From Wenzhouxiangella sp. 15190 (GTDB lineage Bacteria > Pseudomonadota > Gammaproteobacteria > Xanthomonadales > Wenzhouxiangellaceae): DNA of 59,227 bases. Below, one piece after another: positions 1 to 8,749 of this stretch. Numbering within the stretch: the stretch's first letter is position 1; the number at the start of each line of letters is the position of its first letter. The notes below the pieces were generated by a model. It was not told the origin of the DNA. It made no database searches and saw nothing but the letters and a program-made list of their open reading frames with translations. The translations under genes and the position numbers were made by a program. The DNA lies in NCBI RefSeq assembly GCF_003417465.1, contig NZ_QVMV01000018.1, positions 1 to 59,227 of the forward strand, in the 5' to 3' direction.

Positions 1-1
1 G

Positions 2-499
2 TGGGCGATCGTTCCGCTGTTGATGCTCGGCGGTGCCTTTTTATGCTACGAGGGCGCCCACAAGGTCCACCAGAAGCTCTTCCGCAGCGAAGTCGATAAG
101 CAGGAGAAGGAGGAGCTGAAGAAGGCGCTTCGCGATCCCGAGGTCGACCTGGTCGCCTTCGAGAACAAGAAGATCAAGGGGGCGATTCGCACCGACTTCA
201 TCCTGTCGGCCGAGATCATCGTCATCGCACTGGGCTCGGTCGCCGCGGCGACGCTGAGCGTACAGCTCGGCGTACTGATCGCCATCAGCGCGCTCGTGGT
301 GTTGGTCGTGTACGGACTGGTCGGCGGCGGCATCTTCTCGCACAATATCCCCTGGGTCGAGCACCCCTTCAAGGGCTGGGCGGCACTGACCGGCCCGCTC
401 GAGTCGGTCACGCCGCTGTTGCTCGATGGACTCCTCGGCGTCGCGATCGGCGCTATTATCGTGGCGATTCTTTCGCTCGGATCCAGGCTTGCGAATTAG
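2..499 (+). CDS. DUF808 (YedI-like) inner-membrane protein, 5' truncated
   Basis: The open frame continues to the left edge of the window, so only the last 165 residues of the protein are present. The visible start-like codons are internal. The segment LLMLGGAFLCYEGAHKV followed by a charged linker and several hydrophobic helices matches the C-terminal half of the DUF808/YedI family, a conserved proteobacterial inner-membrane protein of roughly 300 residues with no firmly established function. At least four membrane segments are visible, at about residues 65-85, 87-105, 120-140 and 140-160 of the fragment. It ends at TAG and is followed by a 57-bp spacer before the next plus-strand gene. Family assignment is from recalled motif similarity. 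Confidence 0.8.
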   Translation, partial: WAIVPLLMLGGAFLCYEGAHKVHQKLFRSEVDKQEKEELKKALRDPEVDLVAFENKKIKGAIRTDFILSAEIIVIALGSVAAATLSVQLGVLIAISALVVLVVYGLVGGGIFSHNIPWVEHPFKGWAALTGPLESVTPLLLDGLLGVAIGAIIVAILSLGSRLAN

Positions 500-556
500 T
501 CAACGTCCTCTCTGGTATAAACAGAAATCCAACGGGCCATTAAACGTCAAAGAACA

Positions 557-1537
557 ATGGACAACAAAATGAAAGCCTGGGTCTATCATGACTATGGCGG
601 CCCGGAACAACTTCAACTGGGCGACGTTCCAACACCAGTTCCCAAAGATGACGAAGTACTGATCAGGGTGCGTTCCTGCGCTCTGAATGATTGGGATAAC
701 GAACTTCTCAGGGGTGATTTCATCAATCGACTCCTCAATGGTCTGTTCCGACCCAAGCGCATGCCGATTCTGGGCAGCGATATTGCCGGGGTCGTTGAAA
801 CTGCGGGTGCCCACGTGACGCGCTGGAAAGTCGGTGACGAGGTGTATGGCGATCTATCTTCCAACGGATTTGGCGGGTTTGCCGAATATGTCTGTGCACC
901 GGAAGAGGCGTTGGAGCGCAAGCCTGCGAAGATGAGCTTCAAGGAAGCGGCGGCCATTCCGCAAGCGGGAATGTTGGCGTATCAGGGCTTGTTCGATGTT
1001 GGGCAATTACGTCCGGAGCATTCATTGCTCATCAATGGCGCGGGTGGCGGTGTCGGTAGTCTCGGAATTCATCTCGCCAGAAATGCTGGTATCGAAAGAG
1101 CGACCGGGGTTGATAGCACGGAAAAATTGGCGTTCATGAAATCTCTCGGTTTTGATGAAGTCATCGATTACACGCAGAAGGATTTTGCCACTGCTGGTCA
1201 ACAGTACGATTTGATTCTCGATTGTAAAACCTCACGCATGCCCCGGGCTCATGCAAGCGCGCTTAAGCCGGGCGGCACATATTGCACGATTGGCGGCAGC
1301 GTACCGAAGATGCTGGTGCAGTTGGTCTCAAGTCAACCCATTAGAGCATTGACCGGAAAAAGGTTGCGACTGGTCGCATTGAACCCAAACAAGGATCTGG
1401 AAGCCTTTAATGACCTGTTCGAATCAGGAAAGCTGACAGTGTCGATTGATGGCGACTTCGGGTTTGATGACATTCCGGACCTATTCAAAAAATTCAGATC
1501 AGGTGCCTACAAGGGAAAGTTGGTCGCCGGCTACTAG
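557..1537 (+). CDS. NAD(P)-dependent MDR oxidoreductase, quinone-oxidoreductase type
   Basis: 326 residues, the usual length for zinc-independent medium-chain dehydrogenase/reductases. The N-terminal GroES-like fold begins KAWVYHDYGGPEQL. The Rossmann domain carries the nucleotide-binding loop NGAGGGVGSLGIHLA near residue 160. The catalytic zinc ligands of alcohol dehydrogenases are absent, so a quinone oxidoreductase or enoyl reductase-like activity is the best inference. An ATG twelve bases downstream (569) would give the MKAWVY start typical of the family, and neither start has a strong ribosome binding site. Base composition is visibly less GC-rich than its neighbours, with many AT-ending codons, which suggests a horizontal origin. 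It stands alone, with a REP-like inverted pair right after its stop. Confidence 0.85.
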   Translation: MDNKMKAWVYHDYGGPEQLQLGDVPTPVPKDDEVLIRVRSCALNDWDNELLRGDFINRLLNGLFRPKRMPILGSDIAGVVETAGAHVTRWKVGDEVYGDLSSNGFGGFAEYVCAPEEALERKPAKMSFKEAAAIPQAGMLAYQGLFDVGQLRPEHSLLINGAGGGVGSLGIHLARNAGIERATGVDSTEKLAFMKSLGFDEVIDYTQKDFATAGQQYDLILDCKTSRMPRAHASALKPGGTYCTIGGSVPKMLVQLVSSQPIRALTGKRLRLVALNPNKDLEAFNDLFESGKLTVSIDGDFGFDDIPDLFKKFRSGAYKGKLVAGY

Positions 1538-1555
1538 GAAAAATCAGGGAAGGCT

Positions 1556-1621
1556 GGGACACCCACGCTTTTGTCCGGCAGAAGCCGAGCGGTCGCAACG
1601 ACCAGGATGGGGTGGGTGTCC
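1556..1621. repeat. REP-like inverted pair (GGACACCCAC core)
   Basis: The left arm GGGACACCCAC (1556-1566) and right arm GTGGGTGTCC (1612-1621) are inverted copies about 45 bp apart, lying directly behind the MDR gene stop. The same core recurs in many spacers of this window (see 8602, 11859, 34693). The arrangement resembles a REP doublet (REPIN) mobilised in trans by a REP-associated tyrosine transposase. No such transposase lies in this window, so the mechanism is inference. Confidence 0.7.
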
Positions 1622-1705
1622 GTAGCCGGGCTTTGTCGTCGTGTGGAGAAATTTTTGTACCGGAGCTAGACTGTCGGGAACCTTCCTTGCCGAGGGAGAC
1701 TGCAG

Positions 1706-3034
1706 ATGGAACGCCGCAACTTCCTGAGAAACACCGGCCTGATGCTCGGCAGCCTGCCGTTGATGGCTCATGCCCGGGCGCCTGCACCGGCCACGGGCAC
1801 CCCCGACGCCGCACCACTGGATCCCGAAGACTGGTCGAGCGTTCGCGCCCAGTTCGCGCTGACCGATGAGCGCATCCACATGGCGACCTTCTTGCTGGCC
1901 AGCCATCCGAGACCGGTGGCCGAAGCCATCGAAGCACATCGCCGCGCCTTCGACGCCAACCCGGCCGAATACTGGGAGGAACACTTCAGGACCGCCGAGC
2001 CGGCCGTTCGCCAGGCCGCGGGCCGCTACCTCGGCGCTGAACCCGATCACATCGCCCTGACCGACAGCACCACCATGGGCCTGGGGCTGGTCTACGGCGC
2101 ACTGAAACTGGCACCGGATCAGGAGATCCTGACCACCACGCACGATCACTACGTCACCATCAAGTCGTTGGCGCTGCGGGCCGAGCGCACCGGCGCCAAG
2201 GTGCGCGAGGTTGCCCTCTATGATGAAGGCGCCCGGGCCGACGTCGACGAGATCATCGCGCGTATGCGCCGCCACATCAATGAACGTACCCGCGTACTCG
2301 CGGTAACGTGGGTGCACTCCTCGACCGGCGTCAAGCTGCCCCTGGCGGCGATGTCGAAGGCACTGGCCGAAATCAATGCGGATCGCGAGCCGGACCGTCG
2401 GGTGCTCTTCTGCGTCGACGGCGTGCATGGCCTGGGAATCGAGGACGTCACCATGGACGATCTGGGCTGCGACTTTTTCATTGCCGGGACCCACAAGTGG
2501 CTGTTCGGGCCGCGCGGTACCGGCCTGATCTGGGGTCGCCCGCGGGCCTGGGAAGCGCTCGAGCCCATCATTCCCAGCTTCGGACCGAGCGTGGGCGTAT
2601 GGCTGGGCATGTTGCCTCCTGATTCACCCCTCGTCACGCCGGGCACTTACCACACACCCGGCGGCTTCCACAGCTTCGAGCATCGCTGGGCACTGGACCG
2701 CGCCTTCGAGTTTCACCTCGCCATCGGCAAGCCGCGCGTACAGCGACGCATCCATGCGCTCAATACGCGGGCCAAGCAGGGCCTGGACGACATGGCGCAT
2801 GTCAGGCTGCACACCCCGATGTCGGAAGAACTTTCATCGGGCATCATCTGTTTCGAGGTGGACGGGCATGAGCCGCCGACAGTGGTCGAGAAGCTGGGTG
2901 AACAGGGCGTCATCGCCAGCGCAAGCCCGTATCCGGTCTCGTATGCCCGCATCGCCCCCAGCCTCATCAACACCGAGCGGGAAGTCGATCGCACGCTCGA
3001 GGTCATCGGAAGCCTGGCAAGCTCAAATCCGTGA
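1706..3034 (+). CDS. Exported PLP-dependent class V aminotransferase
   Basis: 442 residues. The N-terminus MERRNFLRNTGLMLGSLPLM carries an RRNFL motif and a hydrophobic stretch, consistent with a Tat signal; this would let the enzyme fold with its cofactor before export. The rest is a fold-type I aminotransferase of the class V group (cysteine desulfurase / isopenicillin N epimerase relatives). D238 and H241 in CVDGVHG and K264 in AGTHKWLFG are the expected pyridoxal-phosphate contacts, with K264 forming the Schiff base. Substrate is unknown. A Shine-Dalgarno-like GAGGGAG precedes the ATG. No operon partner is visible; the next coding gene begins nearly 500 bp downstream. Confidence 0.87.
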   Translation: MERRNFLRNTGLMLGSLPLMAHARAPAPATGTPDAAPLDPEDWSSVRAQFALTDERIHMATFLLASHPRPVAEAIEAHRRAFDANPAEYWEEHFRTAEPAVRQAAGRYLGAEPDHIALTDSTTMGLGLVYGALKLAPDQEILTTTHDHYVTIKSLALRAERTGAKVREVALYDEGARADVDEIIARMRRHINERTRVLAVTWVHSSTGVKLPLAAMSKALAEINADREPDRRVLFCVDGVHGLGIEDVTMDDLGCDFFIAGTHKWLFGPRGTGLIWGRPRAWEALEPIIPSFGPSVGVWLGMLPPDSPLVTPGTYHTPGGFHSFEHRWALDRAFEFHLAIGKPRVQRRIHALNTRAKQGLDDMAHVRLHTPMSEELSSGIICFEVDGHEPPTVVEKLGEQGVIASASPYPVSYARIAPSLINTEREVDRTLEVIGSLASSNP

Positions 3035-3526
3035 CGCGAGTTTCTGGATGTACTGGGAGAGTCAAACGACAATCTTGTAGGGTGGATTGTTCTTCGGGCT
3101 CTCGGTATCGGTTCTTTCGCCAACGTGCTGTATGCCTTGTTTGCTGGCGCCATTCGTTTTCCTGGCGGTCGAGGTGAAACTGGTGGCGCTTGGATCTACT
3201 GGAATGCTGGGGATTTTTATTGGTCTGGGCATAGCGGACCTGATCTACGAGCCTGTCGGTAAAGAGGGGTGTCCTCCTGAATTATTACGACGCTCATTGC
3301 CAGGCGCTGACGGAGACGCTGTCCGGCTCAGGGCAGGGCCGCGAGCGTTGTAGCCATGTTTCGCATGTTCCTGGAAGGCGATGGCGCCAGGATTCGGGTT
3401 ATCCTTCGGACACGATGACTTGACTGGCCGTGCTCGAGCGCCTCGCCGAATCGCCCCAGCGCGGCTGTGCTCGGTGCCGGAACGCTGGTCGCCATTGGCG
3501 GCAGGTTGACTGGAGTGAGATGGACC
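3035..3526. other. Spacer with no supported gene
   Basis: This 492-bp stretch separates the exported aminotransferase from the methyltransferase. A hydrophobic 88-codon frame exists at 3087-3353, but it starts with TTG, lacks a ribosome binding site and I recognise no family. A second frame over the same bases is also protein-like for about 50 codons, so this may be a decayed gene. The last part holds the probable leader of the methyltransferase, including GGAG at 3512-3515. Confidence 0.4.
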
Positions 3527-4417
3527 ATGGTTGGCTCTGAGACGTTTGGCGCAGGTTCATGCCGTGCAACCCGGTCGGCCGGGGCGTCCGGCCCGCTGGG
3601 TGATCATTGGCAACGGCATGCCTTGCAGTGGGAAAGCGTGGGGCCACCGCTCCGGCCGGGACCCGAGGACGTGGCCATTGCCGAGCGGATGGTCGACCGG
3701 GCGCGATGCCATGAAGGCAGCGAATCGATGCGCAATGCGCTTCTGGGCGTCACCCCCGAACTGGTCGGCATGAACTGGCCGACGGGCAGCCGGCTGCTGT
3801 CGGTTGACCGAAGCCGGCGCATGATCCGCGAGATTTTGCCGCGTCGCGCTGCGGCACCCGTGACGCCGATTTGTGCAAGTTGGCTGGACATGCCGCTGGT
3901 CAACGACTGCCTGGACTGTGTCATCGGCGATGGTTGTTTCACGGTGCTCGAGAATGTCGAGATGCATCGCCGCCTGTGGCACGAACTCCATCGGGTTCTG
4001 CGCCCGGGTCGCTTTCTGGTGATCCGGTTGTTCGTCCAGCCGCCCGAACGTGAATCGGTCTCTGCCGTGTTCGATGATCTCGCCGCCGGGTTGATCGGCA
4101 GCTTCCACGTGTTCAAGTGGCGCCTGGCGATGGCACTCCACGACAACCTGGACGAGGGCGTTTGCGTGAGCGACATCTGGGGTCACTGGGCCAGCGCCGG
4201 AGTGAATGCCGAATCCCTCGCGACCCGATTGAACTGGCCGATCCGCGAAGTCCGGACCATCGAAGTTTATCGCGGTAGCCCGGCGCGCTATACCTTTCCG
4301 ACGCTCGAACAGGCACGCAAGGTGTTGGCCGAATGCTTCGATGAACTAGCGTGCCACGTTCCCGAGTATGAACTGGGCGATCGCTGCCCCACGCTGTTGC
4401 TGGCCGCGCGCGATTGA
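3527..4417 (+). CDS. Class I SAM-dependent methyltransferase
   Basis: 296 residues from ATG 3527, chosen because GGAG lies 11 bases upstream and the longer frame adds a low-complexity leader. The glycine-rich motif I is replaced by LLGVTPELVGM, a variant seen in one branch of class I methyltransferases. The acidic ribose-binding residue appears in LLSVDRSRRMI, motif II in DCLDCVIGDGCFTVLEN, and the later LHRVLRPGRFLVIRLF is typical of the core fold. No membrane segment or signal is visible, so it should be cytoplasmic. It ends six bases before the CphA-like gene, so the two are almost certainly one transcript, and the methyl acceptor is probably the substrate or product of that enzyme. Confidence 0.78.
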   Translation: MVGSETFGAGSCRATRSAGASGPLGDHWQRHALQWESVGPPLRPGPEDVAIAERMVDRARCHEGSESMRNALLGVTPELVGMNWPTGSRLLSVDRSRRMIREILPRRAAAPVTPICASWLDMPLVNDCLDCVIGDGCFTVLENVEMHRRLWHELHRVLRPGRFLVIRLFVQPPERESVSAVFDDLAAGLIGSFHVFKWRLAMALHDNLDEGVCVSDIWGHWASAGVNAESLATRLNWPIREVRTIEVYRGSPARYTFPTLEQARKVLAECFDELACHVPEYELGDRCPTLLLAARD

Positions 4418-4423
4418 CAATCC

Positions 4424-6913
4424 ATGCTCGAAACCAGCGCTTTTGTCTACGCCGGGCCGAATCGACGCAGCGATCTCACGGTGATCGAAAAGGCTTTTGC
4501 GCTCGAGCCGGTTGAAGTGAAGCGATTGGCCGAATTCGACCCCGAATCGTGGCGGACCCGCCTGGCGGCCATTCATCCCGCACTGGCGGGGGGCGACATT
4601 TCGGAATCCAAAGGGCACGAATCAGGCCGGAGCCGAAACGGCCTGTTGGCCCGGCTATATGCGCGGCTGGGTATTTCGCTGCAGCAAGCTGCACGTCACC
4701 CGGTTGCCGAAGCCGGCGTGCTTGCGCCCGCGGCAGACGACGACTTTCGCGTTTTCTTCGAGTATGAAGAACCCGAAACCGGAATGAATGCTGCAAGTAT
4801 CGCGCAGGCGGCCATTGAAATGCTGTTCATCGAGGGCGATGCACACACGCCCGTAGGCGAAGGGCTGGCAACCCTGGGCCGGCGTGTAGAGCGATTCCTG
4901 GACGAGGCCCGGCCCCTTGCCATGCCGGCGGACAGTCGTGCGATTCATGACGCGGCGCGCGATCGCGGCGTGCCTTGCCTGCGCATGGACAGGCCGCCCT
5001 TCGACCCGATCGAAGGCGAATTTCGCATCCGGCGCAACGGTTTGCTTCGCCTTGGATTCGGTTGCCGTCAGCACACGGTAGACGGCACGTTCTGTGTCAG
5101 CCGGTCGCAAGACGTTTATCCCTTTATCCGTGACCGTAAAGCCTTGTTTGACCGCCTTGCGGAACAGGGTTTCCCGCTGCCTGGCGGGGCAGCCGGGCAA
5201 TGGTGCGGCGCAGCACTCAAGGCGGCCCGGCTGGCCGATCGCATCGGCTACCCGGTCTGTCTGCGCGCGAGCCGGCGGGGCCACGCGGGCCCGGCCGTTC
5301 GACGGTTGCCCGATCGCGAAGCGGTCATCCGCGAGGCGGGCCGTACTTTGCAGCAAAGCCCGCGGGTTCTGGTGCAGCCCTTCCTGTCGGGCACGGAGCT
5401 CAAGGTCGTTGTTGCGGGACAAAGCCGGGATTCGGTGTTCGAGCGACCTGATCCGAATGCGGACTGGCGGCGTTCCGACAATCACGGCGCGGCACGGCAG
5501 CTCGCGCTCGAAATGGCCCGCTCCCTCAACGTCGGCCTGATGACGGTCAGCCTGATCTGCCCGGGGAACGACACCGGTTCCGATAACGCCGCTACCGTGA
5601 TCGACGTGGAACTCGCGCCCGAGCTCGACGGGGTTACTGCACTCGATGACCACGAGCTGTACCCGGCGGCGCAGGCCTTTGTGGACTGGATATTTCCGGA
5701 TCCGGCCACGGCGCTGGTTCCGGTCATGGCCGTGACCGGCACCAACGGCAAGACCACCACGACGCGCATGCTCGCGCAGATCATGCGCGCTGCCGGGCAC
5801 GTCACCGGTCTGGCATGCTCCGACGGTTCCTACATCGACGACAGGAAAGTATCGGAGTTCGAGGACGGGTATCTCCCGGGGCACCTGACCGTGCTCGACA
5901 ATCCCGACACGGAAGTGGCGGTGCTGGAGGCAACGCGGGGCGGCGCTGGCAGCGCGGGTCTGGGGTTCGATCGCTGTGATGTGGCTGCATGCCTGAACGT
6001 CACCGCCGACCACCTCAACGATCATGTGGGCGTACGCAGCGTGGACGAGCTCGCGCGCCTCAAGCGCACCATTCTCGAGCGGGCTCGCAGGGTTGTCCTC
6101 AACGCCGATGACCGGCAGTGCCGCGCCATGATCGGGTCGCTGGGTGATCGCGTGTCCGGCATGGTGTCTCTGTCGCGTTCGGCCGTGGAGCTGCGGAATG
6201 CATTCGCGCTGGAATTCGTGGCCGGCGTGGTGGAACGCGTCGAAGGGCGCGAGTGGCTGGTCATCCACCAGGGCGGTCGACGCTTTCCCGTGCTGCCTGT
6301 CGATGAAATTCCACTGGCCTTCGGGGGTGCGGCCCGGCACAACGTATCGAACGCGCTTGCCGCCGCGGTGGTTGCCTGGCTGATGAAGGAGTCGATCGAT
6401 GTCATCTCGTCCGGCCTGAAGGGCTTGCGGGGCGATTTCGAAACGACGCCGGGCCGCCTCAACTTTTTCCGCAAGCTGCCGTTTGACGTCTGCATGGATT
6501 TTGCCCACAACCCCGCTGGCGTGCGGGCGCTTGCCAAGTTCGTGGACCGTCTTCCGGTCGACGGCCGGCGGATCGCCTGCCTTTCGTGCAGCAACGAAAA
6601 CGACGATGACTTCATCCGTGAGACCGCGGCGGCGGCAGCGGGTCATTTCGATCACTATGTCTGCAAGAACTTTGGCAAGATCTTCGATCGCGCACCCGAG
6701 GAAGGGCCGAGACTGCTGCGCGAAGGACTGCTCGCCGCCGGTGTGTCGCCGAGTGCCGTGACCTGTGTCGAAGGCCACGAGCACGAGGGCGTCAAGTCCG
6801 CGCTCGGCATGGGGCGCCCGGGCGATCTCGTCGTGATCGTGGGCGGCAAGCGGCGCCGGGAACTGTGGCGTTTGATTAATGAATGGCCGGTCGATTCAGG
6901 GAGACCGTCGTGA
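4424..6913 (+). CDS. Cyanophycin-synthetase-like protein with degenerate ATP-grasp and intact Mur-ligase half
   Basis: 829 residues with CphA-like order: N-terminal domain (about 1-200), ATP-grasp region (about 215-425), and Mur-ligase-like region (about 430-829). The Mur half keeps the P-loop VTGTNGKTTTTRM near residue 435, a motif EATRGG, NVTADHLNDH, and DFAHNPAG, all as in cyanophycin synthetase. The ATP-grasp half differs: VVKPL is replaced by VCLRAS, the middle lid region is about 70 residues shorter, the GVDIV acid is lost, and the EVNAAPG end reads DVELAPE. So ATP and magnesium contacts of that half appear missing. In CphA the ATP-grasp half adds aspartate and the Mur half adds arginine; here only one ligation seems possible. 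No cyanophycinase gene is nearby. Translated right after the methyltransferase. Confidence 0.8.
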   Translation: MLETSAFVYAGPNRRSDLTVIEKAFALEPVEVKRLAEFDPESWRTRLAAIHPALAGGDISESKGHESGRSRNGLLARLYARLGISLQQAARHPVAEAGVLAPAADDDFRVFFEYEEPETGMNAASIAQAAIEMLFIEGDAHTPVGEGLATLGRRVERFLDEARPLAMPADSRAIHDAARDRGVPCLRMDRPPFDPIEGEFRIRRNGLLRLGFGCRQHTVDGTFCVSRSQDVYPFIRDRKALFDRLAEQGFPLPGGAAGQWCGAALKAARLADRIGYPVCLRASRRGHAGPAVRRLPDREAVIREAGRTLQQSPRVLVQPFLSGTELKVVVAGQSRDSVFERPDPNADWRRSDNHGAARQLALEMARSLNVGLMTVSLICPGNDTGSDNAATVIDVELAPELDGVTALDDHELYPAAQAFVDWIFPDPATALVPVMAVTGTNGKTTTTRMLAQIMRAAGHVTGLACSDGSYIDDRKVSEFEDGYLPGHLTVLDNPDTEVAVLEATRGGAGSAGLGFDRCDVAACLNVTADHLNDHVGVRSVDELARLKRTILERARRVVLNADDRQCRAMIGSLGDRVSGMVSLSRSAVELRNAFALEFVAGVVERVEGREWLVIHQGGRRFPVLPVDEIPLAFGGAARHNVSNALAAAVVAWLMKESIDVISSGLKGLRGDFETTPGRLNFFRKLPFDVCMDFAHNPAGVRALAKFVDRLPVDGRRIACLSCSNENDDDFIRETAAAAAGHFDHYVCKNFGKIFDRAPEEGPRLLREGLLAAGVSPSAVTCVEGHEHEGVKSALGMGRPGDLVVIVGGKRRRELWRLINEWPVDSGRPS

Positions 6914-7243
6914 CGGCACGCAGCCACGATGCTGCGCTCGACCAAGGTCGGGCTTTTCGCCTCGACTGCCGGATCATTCGGCTGGCAGGTGCGTTTGCAG
7001 GGCTTAAAGGCCCGCTTAAGGTGCTGCTGCGCTGTTTCCGTCCTGTCCGGTAGCCCCAAATGCGGCCGGCGCTGGGACGTGCGCCGTTGAAAGCCGATCC
7101 GTGCCGTTGTCGCGGCTACAGCGGGAACCTGCGGATTTTTGAGCTGCGTTCCCCGGCGTTCGGACGCGCTTGGAGCGGGCGTGGACGGGTAGCGTAACGA
7201 GCCGGCCGACACCACCAGCATCACCGAGATGCTGCGAATCAAT
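6914..7243. other. Convergent spacer, nothing recognised
   Basis: 330 bases lie between the converging CphA-like gene and the DHFR-like gene. I see no strong terminator hairpin, no repeat arm of the local family and no frame that resembles a known protein. Frames crossing it are extensions of antisense shadows. Confidence 0.4.
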
Positions 7244-7909
7244 TCATTCCTCGGCCTTCATCTTCTCGCGTCGCGCCAGCTCCCGCTCGGATGGATCGTC
7301 CATGGCGAAGGAGCCGGTTTCGACATCGCCTGCCGGCTCGAAGGTCGACATGGCGATGCCGCCGGCCGACAGCCGATGCTCGACCAGGCGAAACATTTCG
7401 GGCGGTGTGCCCTCACCGAACAGCCGCTTGCCCTTTCCCAGCACCAGTGGTGCGACCATCAGCACGAGCCGATCGATCAGCCCCCGTTCCAGCAGCTGCG
7501 GGTAGAGTGTGGAGCTGCCCTGGATCACCAGGTTCGGTCCGTCTTCGTCCTTGAGAGCCGCGACCGCGTCGATGTCCGGCAGGCGATGGCTGCCCCGCCA
7601 TTCGAGTGGTGCTTCCGAGCTTGTCAGCACGTATTTGGAGATGCGGGCGAACTTTGCGGCAATGGCATCCTGATCGGGGTCGATGAAGGGCCAGTGGGCG
7701 GCGAATATGTCATAGGTGCTGCGGCCCAGCAGTAAGTCGAAGGGCTCGCTGAATACGGTATCGACCTGGTGGCCGATCGCTTCGTCGAACAGGCTGGTGA
7801 GCCAGCCGCCGTGCGTAAAGTCCCCGGTCGTGTCCTCTTCCGGGCCGCCGGGGGCCTGCATTACCCCGTCGAGCGAGAGGAACGCGGCGCCGATGATCTT
7901 GCGCGACAT
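7244..7909 (-). CDS. Dihydrofolate-reductase-family (RibD C-terminal) protein
   Basis: 221 residues from MSRKIIGAAFLSLDGV; a longer frame upstream overlaps the preceding gene and is not needed. The pattern SLDGVMQAPG near the start, LLLGRSTYDIFAAHWP, LVIQGSSTLYPQLLERGLIDRL and VLGKGKRLF is the signature of small stand-alone RibD C-terminal reductases, the family that includes many YyaP/YwjB-like proteins. It is a cytoplasmic NADPH-type reductase by fold, with substrate unknown. The start lies one base after the stop of the VOC gene, so the pair is a translationally tight operon. The C-terminal 30 residues are charged and extend beyond the core domain. Confidence 0.85.
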   Translation of the reverse strand: MSRKIIGAAFLSLDGVMQAPGGPEEDTTGDFTHGGWLTSLFDEAIGHQVDTVFSEPFDLLLGRSTYDIFAAHWPFIDPDQDAIAAKFARISKYVLTSSEAPLEWRGSHRLPDIDAVAALKDEDGPNLVIQGSSTLYPQLLERGLIDRLVLMVAPLVLGKGKRLFGEGTPPEMFRLVEHRLSAGGIAMSTFEPAGDVETGSFAMDDPSERELARREKMKAEE

Positions 7910-7910
7910 G

Positions 7911-8396
7911 TCAGCCTTCTCCCTTGGCGGCAGCTTCGATCCGGGCAATATCGATCTTCTTCATCGTCATCATCGCCGCCATTGCGCGGGCGGCCTTTTC
8001 ACGATCGGAATCGGCCGTCAACTCCATCAATCGTCTCGGCGTGATCTGCCAGGAAAAACCCCAACGGTCGCGGCACCATCCGCATTCAATTTCAGCGCCG
8101 CCGTTTTCGACGATCGCGCTCCAGTAGCGGTCGGTTTCTTCCTGGTCGTTGGTCAAGACCTGAAAGCTGACGGCCTCATTCGGCTTTACATCGGGGCCGC
8201 CATTGAGGCCGAGGAACTTCCGACCGAGCACGGTGAACTCGACCGTCAATTCGTCACCTTCCCGACCGCCGGGATAGTCGCACGCGGCTGCGTTGACGCG
8301 TTCGATCCGGCTGTCGGGGAATGTGGCGGCATAGAACTCTGCTGCCTTGCGGGCCTCGCCATGGTCGAACCACAGGCAGTTGATCACTTCGGCCAT
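7911..8396 (-). CDS. VOC-fold PhnB-like protein
   Basis: 161 residues. The sequence [20 protein letters not shown] at the start, [14 protein letters not shown] in the middle, and [15 protein letters not shown] near the end are typical of the PhnB / 3-demethylubiquinone methyltransferase-like branch of the vicinal oxygen chelate superfamily. Despite the historic name, these proteins are small dimers of unknown activity. The C-terminal tail [17 protein letters not shown] is a common feature of the family. It is the first gene of a two-gene minus-strand operon with the DHFR-like gene. Confidence 0.87.
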   Translation of the reverse strand: MAEVINCLWFDHGEARKAAEFYAATFPDSRIERVNAAACDYPGGREGDELTVEFTVLGRKFLGLNGGPDVKPNEAVSFQVLTNDQEETDRYWSAIVENGGAEIECGWCRDRWGFSWQITPRRLMELTADSDREKAARAMAAMMTMKKIDIARIEAAAKGEG

Positions 8397-8601
8397 GTTT
8401 TTCCTCCATGCTGTTCAAGCTTTGTGACATCGGATGGTGCCCTTTCTTCCAGGTTCGAAACCAAAGATCAAGCGCCTGCAGTGCCCCGATTCGTGTCCAT
8501 CCGGGATGCTCGTCAATCCCTGGTCGAATGATGAAAAGGTGCTTCGACAGGGAGCGGTTTTCTCCGCGCCCTTCGAAATGCTACCTCGCCTAAGCTGTCA
8601 A

Positions 8602-8690
8602 GAAACCTGGACACCCACTAATTTCCTGTCTGAAACGGCCTCGTTGTGGTCGGGATCAGGACTATTTGAAGTCGTGGGTGTCCTAGTTCT
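8602..8690. repeat. REP-like inverted pair (GGACACCCAC core)
   Basis: The left arm GAAACCTGGACACCCAC (8602-8618) and right arm GTGGGTGTCCTAGTTC (8674-8689) are inverted, about 55 bp apart. Bases beyond the core also match in reverse complement (AGAAAC/TAGTTCTC). The remaining part of this 353-bp spacer, 8397-8601, holds no gene I can support. Confidence 0.75.
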
Positions 8691-8700
8691 CCGGACATGC

Positions 8701-8740
8701 CGGGTCAGTTTTCGATGTGCGGGGTCAGTTCAAGCCGGTC
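8701..8740. repeat. Two 20-bp direct repeats (GGGTCAGTT), possible IS end remnant
   Basis: CGGGTCAGTTTTCGATGTGC at 8701-8720 is followed immediately by GGGGTCAGTTCAAGCCGGTC at 8721-8740, so the GGGTCAGTT block repeats at an exact 20-bp period. Ends of IS21-family elements carry several repeats of this look, so this could be a leftover transposon end. No transposase gene remains nearby, and the match is from memory only. Confidence 0.35.
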
Positions 8741-8749
8741 CGGATTCTG

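Noticed and set aside
3087-3353. Hydrophobic 88-codon frame as a membrane protein
   Set aside because: TTG start without a ribosome binding site, no family recognised, and another frame over the same bases is equally open.
4655-6784. 709-codon open frame antisense to the CphA-like gene
   Set aside because: High-GC codon shadow of a gene with clear motifs on the plus strand.
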